Positions 1 through 7,839 of a stretch of 64,000 bases of DNA are shown here, piece by piece. Position 1 is the stretch's first letter, and each line of letters begins with the position of its first letter. Below the pieces are notes generated by a model. The model was not told where the DNA came from. It was given only the letters and a program-made list of their open reading frames with translations, and did no database searches. Location: NCBI GenBank assembly GCA_029916745.1, contig JARXWK010000006.1:52955-116954 (forward strand), in the 5' to 3' direction. The DNA is from Dysgonomonadaceae bacterium PH5-43. GTDB lineage: Bacteria > Bacteroidota > Bacteroidia > Bacteroidales > Azobacteroidaceae. Both the position numbers and the translations under genes were made by a program.

Positions 1-543
1 AACATCAGCCCCCCAAGTCTGCATCATTATACGACGATAAGGTTTCTGATTGTAGCTTACCTTCACCATATAAACTTCTAAGTCTAATCCAAAAACACTA
101 CACGCAAACGACAATGCAGCTCCCCACTGACCAGCTCCAGTTTCAGTAGTCAGTTTCTTAATACCTTCCACTTTATTGTAGAAAGCCTGAGGCAGTGCCG
201 AATTAAGTTTATGCGAACCTATAGGACTAACACTTTCGTTTTTAAAGTATATATGAGCTGGCGTGTCTAAAGCTTTTTCTAAACCTGTAGCACGCACCAA
301 AGGAGTAGGTCTCCATATTTTATATAGCTCTCTTACTTCTTCGGGTATCTCAATCCATTTTTCTTGAGTTAACTCTTGTCTTATTAGTTCTTTAGCGAAT
401 ATTGGTTCAAGGTCTTCTGGCTTAAGCACTTCTTTTGTTTGAGGGTTGAGAGGAGGTAGAGGTTTATTTTGCATATCTGCAACAATATTATACCAAGATG
501 TTGGTATATCATTCTCTCCCAATAAAATCTTCTTTGTTGACAT
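1..543 (-). CDS. trpB: Tryptophan synthase beta chain, TrpB2 type (N-terminal part, cut by window edge)
   Basis: This is the first 181 codons of a pyridoxal-phosphate enzyme that joins indole and serine to make tryptophan in the cytosol. The ATG is at 543-541 and the frame is open to the left edge. The N-terminal extension, the WRPTPL segment and the GSHKLNSA segment, whose Lys112 is the expected PLP-binding lysine, are typical of the TrpB2 (TrpB-like) subgroup rather than the classical TrpB of the trp operon. The ETGAGQWG loop follows the lysine, as in the family. No other trp gene is visible, which fits the stand-alone habit of TrpB2; whether it works in tryptophan synthesis or indole salvage cannot be told. 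Roughly 270 residues lie outside the window. Confidence 0.9.
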   Translation of the reverse strand, partial: MSTKKILLGENDIPTSWYNIVADMQNKPLPPLNPQTKEVLKPEDLEPIFAKELIRQELTQEKWIEIPEEVRELYKIWRPTPLVRATGLEKALDTPAHIYFKNESVSPIGSHKLNSALPQAFYNKVEGIKKLTTETGAGQWGAALSFACSVFGLDLEVYMVKVSYNQKPYRRIMMQTWGADV

Positions 544-689
544 AAATTAGGTATATTACTATGAAATTTTATGCAAAGTAAATCGAAAAAATCCGTATCT
601 GCAATTTATAATAGTTTAATTTTAAATTGACGTGTTATTGACGTATTATAGACGTGTTATTGTTGTATTTTTATCCTAAAAATGCAAAG

Positions 690-923
690 CTTCACTTAGG
701 GTCGTCTCTCTACTAAGAGACCCCTCGTGTCTCTACTAAGAGAGGCGGTGTCTCTCTACTAAGAACGACGGGGTGGTTCTACTAAGAGAGATTAGGCGGT
801 TCTATAAAGAGCTGCATCGGGTCTCTACTAAGAAGCACCTCGCCTACCTACTAAGAACGAACAGGGGTATCTACTAAGAAGCAGTTCATCTCTCTTATAA
901 CAACGAAGAGGGGTATATAATAA
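690..923. repeat. Degenerate tandem array A, units of about 21-25 bp
   Basis: The array occupies most of the 503-bp gap between trpB and the porin gene. After an 18-nt leader (690-707) about ten imperfect units follow, most opening with CTACTAAGA and closing in a G-rich (GGGGT) or CCTCGCC-like tail. The leader differs by one base from the leader of the array at 43665. No ORF with a recognisable product lies here. Its lengths vary too much for CRISPR repeats, and there are no distinct spacers. Confidence 0.75.
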
Positions 924-964
924 GGAAGAGGCGAGGAGGTTATACTAACCTCTCTGCCTCTTCC
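924..964. other. Long hairpin at the end of array A
   Basis: Nine-base outer arms (924-932 with 956-964) and seven-base inner arms (936-942 with 946-952) flank a TAC loop, with a 3-base weak step between them. It lies 3' of the porin gene on the minus strand and could stop its transcription, but no T-tract follows on either strand, so the terminator role is inference. Confidence 0.5.
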
Positions 965-982
965 TCATAAGATTGTTTATCG

Positions 983-1034
983 TACAGCAAAACTGTTTTC
1001 ACATCACTATAAAACCAGATGTCGGTTTGCTGTA
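983..1034. other. Nested inverted repeat just 3' of the porin gene
   Basis: Nine-base arms (983-991 TACAGCAAA and 1026-1034 TTTGCTGTA) enclose a second 5-bp pair (1001-1005 with 1018-1022). It begins 13 bp past the porin stop codon in the direction of transcription, so it may act as a 3' end or stability element for that mRNA. No factor or family is recognised. Confidence 0.4.
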
Positions 1035-1046
1035 TGCACTAAATAA

Positions 1047-2429
1047 TTAGAAACTAAAATCGACTCCTATACCAAATACTTTGTTTGTTCTGCTAAAAAC
1101 ATCTTTACCTGCCATTGCTGGTATCGCACCGTTTGTTAAAGCATTTATACCTCCGTAATCGGCAGACTCTTTAGTCCAATCGCTATAGTTTGTAAAGAAA
1201 TACGCAACATTAATTCTCACATTTTCAGTAACATTAACTGCACCTCCAAAACCTAAAGAATAAGAGTTTAGAGAAAAACTTAAATCTGATTGGTAAGCAT
1301 CTTCAACCCCTGTGCGAGTTATTTGTCCCCCACAACTAACTAAAAACATTTTATTGATACGATATTCTACACCTGCAAGAAATTCATTAACTCCTCCATT
1401 GATGTATTTTTCTTTTCCTCCCATACTTGCATTAGCATCAAAGAAGTGATGGTAACCAACAGAAACAGTTACTGGTTCTATAATATCGTAACTTGCACCT
1501 ATAGTTAATAAAGAAGGTATATCATGAGGTGTATTTACTCCTTCATCAAAAGCCGCCATACCTGTGGTGTTTATACTTGTTTTATTTTCCACATTAAGGT
1601 GAGTATTAAATTCGTACTTAACACCAACATTAAGTTTTTGCCAATTAAAGTTCACCCCTAAAATAGGAGTAATACCCCACCCCGATTGTTCGCATTTAAG
1701 TTCTTTATCTGTAGCCAAAGGTAGAAAATCCCCAAAAGCAGGATTCATTGCAATAACATCTGTAGCAGGAACCATTTGTCCGCCAATACCATATTTAATA
1801 TTTCTCAAATAGCCCTCGTAAGAGTTATTTACTATATTCAAACGAAATCCACCGAATGCAGAAAACATTTCATTAATAGCGTAAGTTCCTCCAAGTTGAG
1901 CACCATATATAAAAGAAGCTCCTTCCATATAGCTATTAACCGAATATCCTCCAATAGTAGGAACAAAAGAGTTAAGCACCGCAGGCACTATTGCAACCGT
2001 AGATTCGAAAGAAGCTAAGCCTTTATTAAACGTAGCTTTACCTCCACCACCAGTAACAGCAAAAGAACCAGACAACACCCAGTCGCCTGTTTTATAAGCA
2101 GCCTGCACACTTGGGATTATAGGAGCTGAAGCTTCTCCCTTAAATTTTTTAGTTTGACTACCACCAAAACCCTCGAAAGGAGCATAAGTAGAGTTTATAG
2201 TTCTTGTTTGGAAAGCACTTTGATTGTTTATCGCAAAATGAAATCCATCTCTTGGAAGCAATGATAAACCAGCAGGATTAGTATATACCGCATCTATTTC
2301 AGTAGAAGCACCACGTGCTGGATTGCGCAAAAAGTGAATACTTTGATTCGTGTTTGTTAATAATCCACCTGCCAAAAGATTTAATGAACAGCTTACAGCC
2401 ATCACTGTAGCAAATAATAATTTCTTCAT
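1047..2429 (-). CDS. OmpP1/FadL/TodX family outer membrane protein
   Basis: A 460-aa outer membrane beta-barrel of the FadL long-chain fatty acid and hydrophobic-compound transporter family. Residues 1-21 are a signal peptide (MKKLLFATVMAVSCSLNLLA). The mature N-terminus carries the family's conserved stretch (NPARGASTEIDAVYTNPAGLS). Many alternating beta-strand segments and the final aromatic residue (IGVDFSF) are as expected for a BAM-assembled barrel. The ATG is followed directly by the signal peptide, so the start is secure. The gene stands alone, with a possible minus-strand -7 box (TAACTTTG) at 2465-2458. The true substrate is unknown; in Bacteroidota such proteins are annotated only as transport porins. 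Confidence 0.9.
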   Translation of the reverse strand: MKKLLFATVMAVSCSLNLLAGGLLTNTNQSIHFLRNPARGASTEIDAVYTNPAGLSLLPRDGFHFAINNQSAFQTRTINSTYAPFEGFGGSQTKKFKGEASAPIIPSVQAAYKTGDWVLSGSFAVTGGGGKATFNKGLASFESTVAIVPAVLNSFVPTIGGYSVNSYMEGASFIYGAQLGGTYAINEMFSAFGGFRLNIVNNSYEGYLRNIKYGIGGQMVPATDVIAMNPAFGDFLPLATDKELKCEQSGWGITPILGVNFNWQKLNVGVKYEFNTHLNVENKTSINTTGMAAFDEGVNTPHDIPSLLTIGASYDIIEPVTVSVGYHHFFDANASMGGKEKYINGGVNEFLAGVEYRINKMFLVSCGGQITRTGVEDAYQSDLSFSLNSYSLGFGGAVNVTENVRINVAYFFTNYSDWTKESADYGGINALTNGAIPAMAGKDVFSRTNKVFGIGVDFSF

Positions 2430-2457
2430 TTTAATTAATTTTATTATTAATAGGTCG

Positions 2458-2465
2458 CAAAGTTA
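2458..2465 (-). promoter_or_regulatory. Possible Bacteroidota -7 box for the FadL-like gene
   Basis: The minus strand reads TAACTTTG, matching TAnnTTTG, 29 bp before the start codon. The nearest TTTG upstream (2493-2490) is about 4 bp farther away than usual, so the -33 element is uncertain. Confidence 0.4.
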
Positions 2466-2578
2466 TAAAAAGTTTTAATAAACTACACACAAACAGAGAA
2501 AATGTGCATATTCTCGCATTTCAATAAGCTTATTGACATTCACAGCAACCAGAAAAGAAATAAAATTGCTATCTACAG

Positions 2579-2609
2579 TTTGCAATAATAGAATAATTAT
2601 TTATCTTTG
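2579..2609 (+). promoter_or_regulatory. Bacteroidota-type promoter of the AAA ATPase gene
   Basis: TTTG at 2579-2582 and TATCTTTG at 2602-2609 are separated by 19 bp, a good match to the Bacteroides primary sigma factor consensus. The ATG at 2631 lies 21 bp after the -7 box, so the leader is short. The promoter probably also serves nifJ, 32 bp beyond the end of the first gene. Confidence 0.6.
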
Positions 2610-2630
2610 CGATTCTAAACATAGAAGATC

Positions 2631-3809
2631 ATGGAATCTTTATATAAGACTCATCAATATTTAGTTGAGCATATTAATCTTTCCTTAAAGAGAAAGTTAG
2701 TAGATGAAATCAACTGGAATGATAGATTAATTGGCATAAAAGGCTCTCGAGGTGTAGGTAAAACCAGCACTCTTATCCAATATGCTAAAGACAATTTTTC
2801 ATTACACGACAAACGTTGCTTATATGTTAATCTAAATAATTTTTACTTCACCGTTAAAACCATCAAAGACTTTGCCAATGAGTTTCAGATGAAGGGAGGA
2901 GAAGTTCTTTTAATTGATCAAGTTTTCAAATACGATAATTGGGCCGAAGAATTAGCTTATTGTTACGACAATTTCCCTAATCTCAGGATTATATTTACGG
3001 GGTCGTCTGTTCTTCGTTTAAAAGATGATCATTCACCTTTAGCTAATAAAGTTGTATCGTACAATCTTATAGGATTTTCGTTTCGCGAATTTTTAGAATT
3101 ACAAACAGGCTACAAGTTCGATTATTATTCTTTAGAAGACATTCTTAAACATCACGAAGAGATAACAAAAGAGATAACAACAAAAGTTAAACCTTTAGCT
3201 TTCCTCAACGATTATTATCATCATGGTTTTTATCCTTTTCATTTAGAGAAACGCAACTTCTCTGAAAATCTACTTAAAACTATGAATATGATGCTGGAAG
3301 TTGATGTTTTATCTATAAACCAGATAGAACAGAGCTACTTGTCGAAACTAAGAAAGTTATTATATATATTGTCTTCATCAGCTCCATGCCCCACTAACAT
3401 AAGTCAGCTAAGTTCTGATATTATGACATCACGAGCTACTGTTATGAATTATATCAAATATCTAAAAGATGCTCGTTTGGTTAATCTGTTATATAAAGAA
3501 GGAGATAATTATCCTAAAAAACCAGCTTTGGTATATATGCAAAACCCAAACCTGCTATATGCCACTCGTATGATTAATGTAAACGAACAATCGTTGAGAG
3601 AAACATTCTTTTACAATCAATTAGATAAGGATTATAAAATAAATATAGGGAGCAAGAATTGTCAGTTTTTAATAGATGGTAAATATCATTTTAATGTAGG
3701 TAATAAAATTAGGGGCAAGTTTAATCCCGATGTTTATTATGCTATTGATGGCATTGAAAACGGCGAAGGCAAAGTTATACCACTTTGGTTGTTCGGCTTT
3801 ATGTATTAA
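2631..3809 (+). CDS. AAA_14-type ATPase with C-terminal winged-helix/nuclease-like region
   Basis: A 392-aa P-loop ATPase of the AAA_14 (often with DUF4143) type common in Bacteroidales. Walker A is GSRGVGKTS near residues 38-46. The Walker B strand is LLID at 93-96, but the usual following glutamate is Gln97. A sensor-1-like strand ends in FTGSSVLRL. Residues from about 265 to 300 look like a winged helix (SRATVMNYIKYLKDARLV), and the tail resembles the restriction-nuclease-like C-terminal part of this family. Function is not established for most members. It sits directly before nifJ (32 bp gap) and probably shares its promoter, but no functional link is obvious. Confidence 0.8.
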   Translation: MESLYKTHQYLVEHINLSLKRKLVDEINWNDRLIGIKGSRGVGKTSTLIQYAKDNFSLHDKRCLYVNLNNFYFTVKTIKDFANEFQMKGGEVLLIDQVFKYDNWAEELAYCYDNFPNLRIIFTGSSVLRLKDDHSPLANKVVSYNLIGFSFREFLELQTGYKFDYYSLEDILKHHEEITKEITTKVKPLAFLNDYYHHGFYPFHLEKRNFSENLLKTMNMMLEVDVLSINQIEQSYLSKLRKLLYILSSSAPCPTNISQLSSDIMTSRATVMNYIKYLKDARLVNLLYKEGDNYPKKPALVYMQNPNLLYATRMINVNEQSLRETFFYNQLDKDYKINIGSKNCQFLIDGKYHFNVGNKIRGKFNPDVYYAIDGIENGEGKVIPLWLFGFMY

Positions 3810-3841
3810 CAAGTTACAAACTATAATAAGTATTAGAAATT

Positions 3842-6800
3842 ATGGCAAAAGAAAAGAAATTTTTAACATGTGATGGAAATCAAGCTGCCGCTCATATAGC
3901 TTATATGTTCAGCGAAACAGCTTCCATCTACCCAATCACACCTTCGTCTACTATGGCGGAGTATGTAGATGAATGGGCTGCCGCAGGAAGAAAAAACATT
4001 TTCGGCGAAAAAGTAAGAGTAGATGAAATGCAATCGGAAGCTGGAGCTGCAGGTGCTATGCACGGAGCTTTACAAGCAGGAACGCTTTCTACTACATTCA
4101 CTGCTTCTCAAGGATTATTGTTGATGATTCCGAATATGTATAAGGTTGCAGGAGAATTACTTCCTGGTGTTTATCACGTATCAGCAAGAGCATTAGCCTC
4201 TCACGCTTTATCAATCTTTGGAGACCATCAAGATGTTATGGCTGTTCGCCAGACTGGTTGCGCCCTATTCGCAACAGGTTCGGTACAAGAAGTTATGGAC
4301 TTAGCCGCCGTAGCTCACCTTTCAGCTATTAAATCTCGAGTTCCTTTCGTTCATTTCTTTGATGGATTCCGCACCTCTCACGAAATACAAAAAATAGAAG
4401 CTTTAGATAATAACGATTTAGCACCACTTATCGACCAAGAAGCTTTATCTGCTTTCCGTAAACGTGCTTTAAGTCCTGAAAACCCTGTAGCAAGAGGAAC
4501 TGCTCAGAACCCCGACATATACTTCCAAGCTCGTGAAGCTTCTAATGTTTATTACAATAAAGTAGTAGATATTGTTGAAGAATATGTAAACGAACTTTCG
4601 GCTTTAGTTGGTCGTAAATATGGCTTGTTTGATTACTATGGCGCACAAGATGCCGACAGAGTAATTATAGCTATGGGATCTGTAACTGAAGCAATCAAAG
4701 AAACTATTGATTACCTTAATGCTAAAGGTGAGAAAGTAGGTCTTGTTTGCGTTCACTTATATCGTCCATTCTCTGCTAAACATTTCTTGGCTGCTATGCC
4801 TAAAACTGCTAAACGTATTGCAGTGTTAGACCGCACTAAAGAACCTGGTTCGGTAGGCGAACCTCTTTATCTTGACGTTAAAGATTGTTTCTATGGTTCA
4901 GACAATGCTCCTATAATTGTAGGTGGTCGTTACGGACTTTCGTCTAAAGATACAACTCCAGCTCAAATACTTGCTGTTTATGAAAACTTATCTATGCCAG
5001 AACCAAAAAATGGGTTTACTATAGGTATAGTTGATGACGTTACGTTTACTTCTCTTCCTAAAAAAGAAGAGTTAGAATTAGCTAACGGTCCGTTCGAGGC
5101 TAAGTTTTATGGTTTAGGAGCTGATGGAACTGTTGGTGCTAACAAAAACTCAATCAAAATTATTGGAGACAATACAGACAAATACAGTCAGGCTTACTTC
5201 GAATACGACTCTAAGAAATCTGGAGGATTTACTTGTTCTCACCTTCGTTTCGGAGACAATCCTATTCGTTCTACTTATTACGTAAACACTCCCGACTTTG
5301 TAGCTTGCCACGTACAAGCATATCTTCGTCTTTATGATGTAACCAAAGGTTTGAAAAAGAATGGAACTTTCCTTCTTAACACTATTTGGAACGAAGAACA
5401 AGTTAAAGAAAATCTTCCTGATAACGTAAAGCAATATTTAGCTAAAAACAATATCTCTCTTTACATTATAAACGCAACTAACATTGCGGCTGAAATAGGT
5501 TTAGGAAATCGCACCAACACAATTCTTCAATCTGCATTCTTTAAGATTACAGGTGTTATTCCTTACGACTTAGCGGTAGAGCAAATGAAGAAAGCAATTG
5601 TTAAATCGTACGGCAAAAAAGGAGAAGACATAGTTAATATGAACTATGCAGCAGTAGATAGAGGTGGCGATATTGTTAAGATTGAAGTTCCTGCTGAATG
5701 GGCAAACATAGAATTAACAGAAGATAAAGCGACAGACAATGTGCCTGAATTTATATCTAAAGTTGTTCGTCCTATTAATGCTCAGAAAGGCGACCGTCTA
5801 CCTGTTTCTTCTTTTACTGGAAGAGAAGACGGAACTTGGGATCAAGGCACTGCCGCTTACGAAAAGAGAGGTGTTGCTTCTCACGTTCCTGTTTGGATTC
5901 CTGAAAACTGTATTCAGTGTAACCAATGTGCTTATGTTTGTCCTCACGCTGCTATACGTCCATTCGTATTAGATGAAGAAGAGCAAGCTAAAGCTCCCGG
6001 AATGGAAATGCTTAAAGCGACAGGAAAACAATTTGCAGGAATGACATTCCGTATGCAAGTTGACGTATTAGACTGTCTTGGCTGTGGCAACTGTCCCGAC
6101 ATTTGTCCTGGAAACAAGAACGGCAAGGCTCTTAAAATGGTTCCTATCAACACTCAATATGAAGAACAAAAGAATTGGGACTTCTGTGTAAGCGAAGTTA
6201 AGTCGAAACAAGACCTTGTAGATATTAAACAAAACGTTAAAAACTCTCAGTTTGCGACTCCATTGTTTGAGTTCTCCGGAGCTTGTTCTGGTTGTGGAGA
6301 AACTCCTTACGTTAAGTTAATCTCTCAACTGTTCGGCGACCATCAAATGATAGCTAATGCAACAGGCTGTACTTCTATATATTCAGGTTCTGCTCCTTCT
6401 ACTCCTTACACTAAAAACGAAAAAGGACACGGACCAGCTTGGGCTAACTCTTTGTTTGAAGACAATGCCGAATATGGTTTAGGAATGAGAGTAGGAACAG
6501 AAGTTATGCGAGACAGAGTTGAGCGTTTAATGAAAGAAGGTTTAACTTGCACTTGTTGTTCTGACGAAATGAAAATTTTATTCCAAGAATGGATAGACAA
6601 TAGAGCTGATGCTGCTAAAACAAGAGAAGTAGCCGATAAGCTTATTCCTATGGTTAACGCTTGCACTTGCGATATTTGCAAAAAGCTATCAGAACTTACT
6701 CAATTCTTTGTAGCTCGTTCACAATGGATTATTGGTGGCGACGGCTGGGCTTACGATATAGGTTTCGGAGGTTTAGACCACGTTATAGCTTCAGGACAAA

Positions 6801-7384
6801 ACGTCAATATCTTAGTTGTAGATACTGAGGTTTATTCAAACACTGGAGGTCAGTCTTCAAAATCTACTCCTGTAGGTGCTGTTGCTAAATTTGCTGCCGC
6901 AGGAAAAAGAATCCGCAAGAAAGATTTAGGTATGATTGCTACAACTTATGGTTACGTTTATGTAGCTCAAGTTGCTATGGGAGCAAATCAAGCTCAAACA
7001 TTAAAAGCAATTCGCGAGGCCGAATCTTACAACGGACCATCTATAGTTATTGCTTACTCTCCTTGTATTAATCACGGATTAAGAAGCGGTATGGGCAAAG
7101 CTCAAGCAGAACAAAAAGCTGCCGTTGAATGTGGTTACTGGCACTTATGGAGATTCGACCCTCGTTTGGAAACAGAAGGGCAAAATCCTTTCCAATTAGA
7201 TTCAAAAGAACCTGACTGGAGTAAGTTCCAAGATTTCTTAAAGAATGAAGTTCGCTTCTCTTCTCTAATGAAACAATATCCTGAAGAAGCTAAAGAGTTG
7301 TTCCAAACAACAGAAGAAAATGCTAAATGGCGTTTAGCTGGATATAAGAGAATGGCTGCACAAAACTTCTCGCAAGAGGATTAA
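3842..7384 (+). CDS. nifJ: Pyruvate:ferredoxin (flavodoxin) oxidoreductase
   Basis: A 1180-aa single-chain PFOR that oxidises pyruvate with CoA to acetyl-CoA, CO2 and reduced ferredoxin, the main route from pyruvate in anaerobic Bacteroidales. The order of domains is standard: N-terminal pyrimidine-binding domain (YPITPSS near residue 30), gamma domain, EKR-type region, a 2x[4Fe-4S] ferredoxin domain with CIQCNQCAYVCP near 689 and CLGCGNCPDICPG near 744, and the C-terminal TPP-binding domain with GGDGWAYDIGFGG near 964 and YSNTGGQSSKSTP. Further cysteines (CSGCGE, CTCC) bind the proximal cluster. Length equals the family norm. A strong hairpin follows 28 bp after the stop. Confidence 0.97.
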   Translation: MAKEKKFLTCDGNQAAAHIAYMFSETASIYPITPSSTMAEYVDEWAAAGRKNIFGEKVRVDEMQSEAGAAGAMHGALQAGTLSTTFTASQGLLLMIPNMYKVAGELLPGVYHVSARALASHALSIFGDHQDVMAVRQTGCALFATGSVQEVMDLAAVAHLSAIKSRVPFVHFFDGFRTSHEIQKIEALDNNDLAPLIDQEALSAFRKRALSPENPVARGTAQNPDIYFQAREASNVYYNKVVDIVEEYVNELSALVGRKYGLFDYYGAQDADRVIIAMGSVTEAIKETIDYLNAKGEKVGLVCVHLYRPFSAKHFLAAMPKTAKRIAVLDRTKEPGSVGEPLYLDVKDCFYGSDNAPIIVGGRYGLSSKDTTPAQILAVYENLSMPEPKNGFTIGIVDDVTFTSLPKKEELELANGPFEAKFYGLGADGTVGANKNSIKIIGDNTDKYSQAYFEYDSKKSGGFTCSHLRFGDNPIRSTYYVNTPDFVACHVQAYLRLYDVTKGLKKNGTFLLNTIWNEEQVKENLPDNVKQYLAKNNISLYIINATNIAAEIGLGNRTNTILQSAFFKITGVIPYDLAVEQMKKAIVKSYGKKGEDIVNMNYAAVDRGGDIVKIEVPAEWANIELTEDKATDNVPEFISKVVRPINAQKGDRLPVSSFTGREDGTWDQGTAAYEKRGVASHVPVWIPENCIQCNQCAYVCPHAAIRPFVLDEEEQAKAPGMEMLKATGKQFAGMTFRMQVDVLDCLGCGNCPDICPGNKNGKALKMVPINTQYEEQKNWDFCVSEVKSKQDLVDIKQNVKNSQFATPLFEFSGACSGCGETPYVKLISQLFGDHQMIANATGCTSIYSGSAPSTPYTKNEKGHGPAWANSLFEDNAEYGLGMRVGTEVMRDRVERLMKEGLTCTCCSDEMKILFQEWIDNRADAAKTREVADKLIPMVNACTCDICKKLSELTQFFVARSQWIIGGDGWAYDIGFGGLDHVIASGQNVNILVVDTEVYSNTGGQSSKSTPVGAVAKFAAAGKRIRKKDLGMIATTYGYVYVAQVAMGANQAQTLKAIREAESYNGPSIVIAYSPCINHGLRSGMGKAQAEQKAAVECGYWHLWRFDPRLETEGQNPFQLDSKEPDWSKFQDFLKNEVRFSSLMKQYPEEAKELFQTTEENAKWRLAGYKRMAAQNFSQED

Positions 7385-7412
7385 AAACTAAGAGTTGTCG
7401 CAAAGCGGCAAT

Positions 7413-7462
7413 ATCCCAAAAAAGAAGAGACACACGGTTGTGTGTCTCTTCTTTTTTGGGAT
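7413..7462. terminator. Perfect 23-bp hairpin, likely bidirectional terminator
   Basis: The arms 7413-7435 and 7440-7462 are exact reverse complements around a GGTT loop. The stem contains an A6/T6 block, so a U-run is present within the right arm for plus-strand transcripts and within the other arm for minus-strand transcripts. It lies between nifJ (plus) and the convergent gene ending at 7513, the place for a shared terminator. Confidence 0.8.
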
Positions 7463-7512
7463 TACATCTATAAATGCAATACTTATCTTAACAATGGGAA
7501 ATCCCCCATTTA

Positions 7513-7818
7513 CTATTGTTGCGGTGCAACAATCTTTGTCTTTTTTATCAAAAGCGCATAGCCCAACAATAAGAAACCCAAACTCCAATATTCCAAATCT
7601 CCAACAGGGATAATGCCGACTTGATCAGTTACTTGAGGTCTATCTGAATCGTAAGTCAAAGCCCTCGCATCAGTACCTATGAGAGGGTAACCTGTGTTTT
7701 GTTGAGACGGAGCAACAAACAAATTACCTTTGTCGGCTGCATTAATAGATGGATTTACTATCATTGTCAGTAAAACTATTAGAATTACGGACTTTATATG
7801 TCTTGTTTTATTCTTCAT
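7513..7818 (-). CDS. Small exported protein with C-terminal membrane segment
   Basis: A 101-aa protein of unknown function. Residues 1-27 are a signal peptide ending SINA. The middle is short and polar. Residues 71-90 form a hydrophobic segment led by PVGD (PVGDLEYWSLGFLLLGYALL) and followed by lysines. The other small protein of the cluster (13611-13913) ends the same way: PIDD, hydrophobic stretch, K/R cluster. This suggests one class of short membrane-anchored surface peptides that accompany T9SS cargo. The gene follows the GH5 gene by 21 bp and is likely the last gene of the cluster. It is too short for a confident family assignment. Confidence 0.65.
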   Translation of the reverse strand: MKNKTRHIKSVILIVLLTMIVNPSINAADKGNLFVAPSQQNTGYPLIGTDARALTYDSDRPQVTDQVGIIPVGDLEYWSLGFLLLGYALLIKKTKIVAPQQ

Positions 7819-7839
7819 AAGTATGATAATTTTACTGGG

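Noticed and set aside
690..923. CRISPR array
   Set aside because: Units are imperfect throughout and directly abut; there is no constant repeat with unique spacers, and no cas gene in the window.
7388..7613. Two short overlapping open frames, one on each strand, over the nifJ terminator
   Set aside because: Both read through the 23-bp hairpin and have mirrored Lys- and Phe-rich peptides caused by it.
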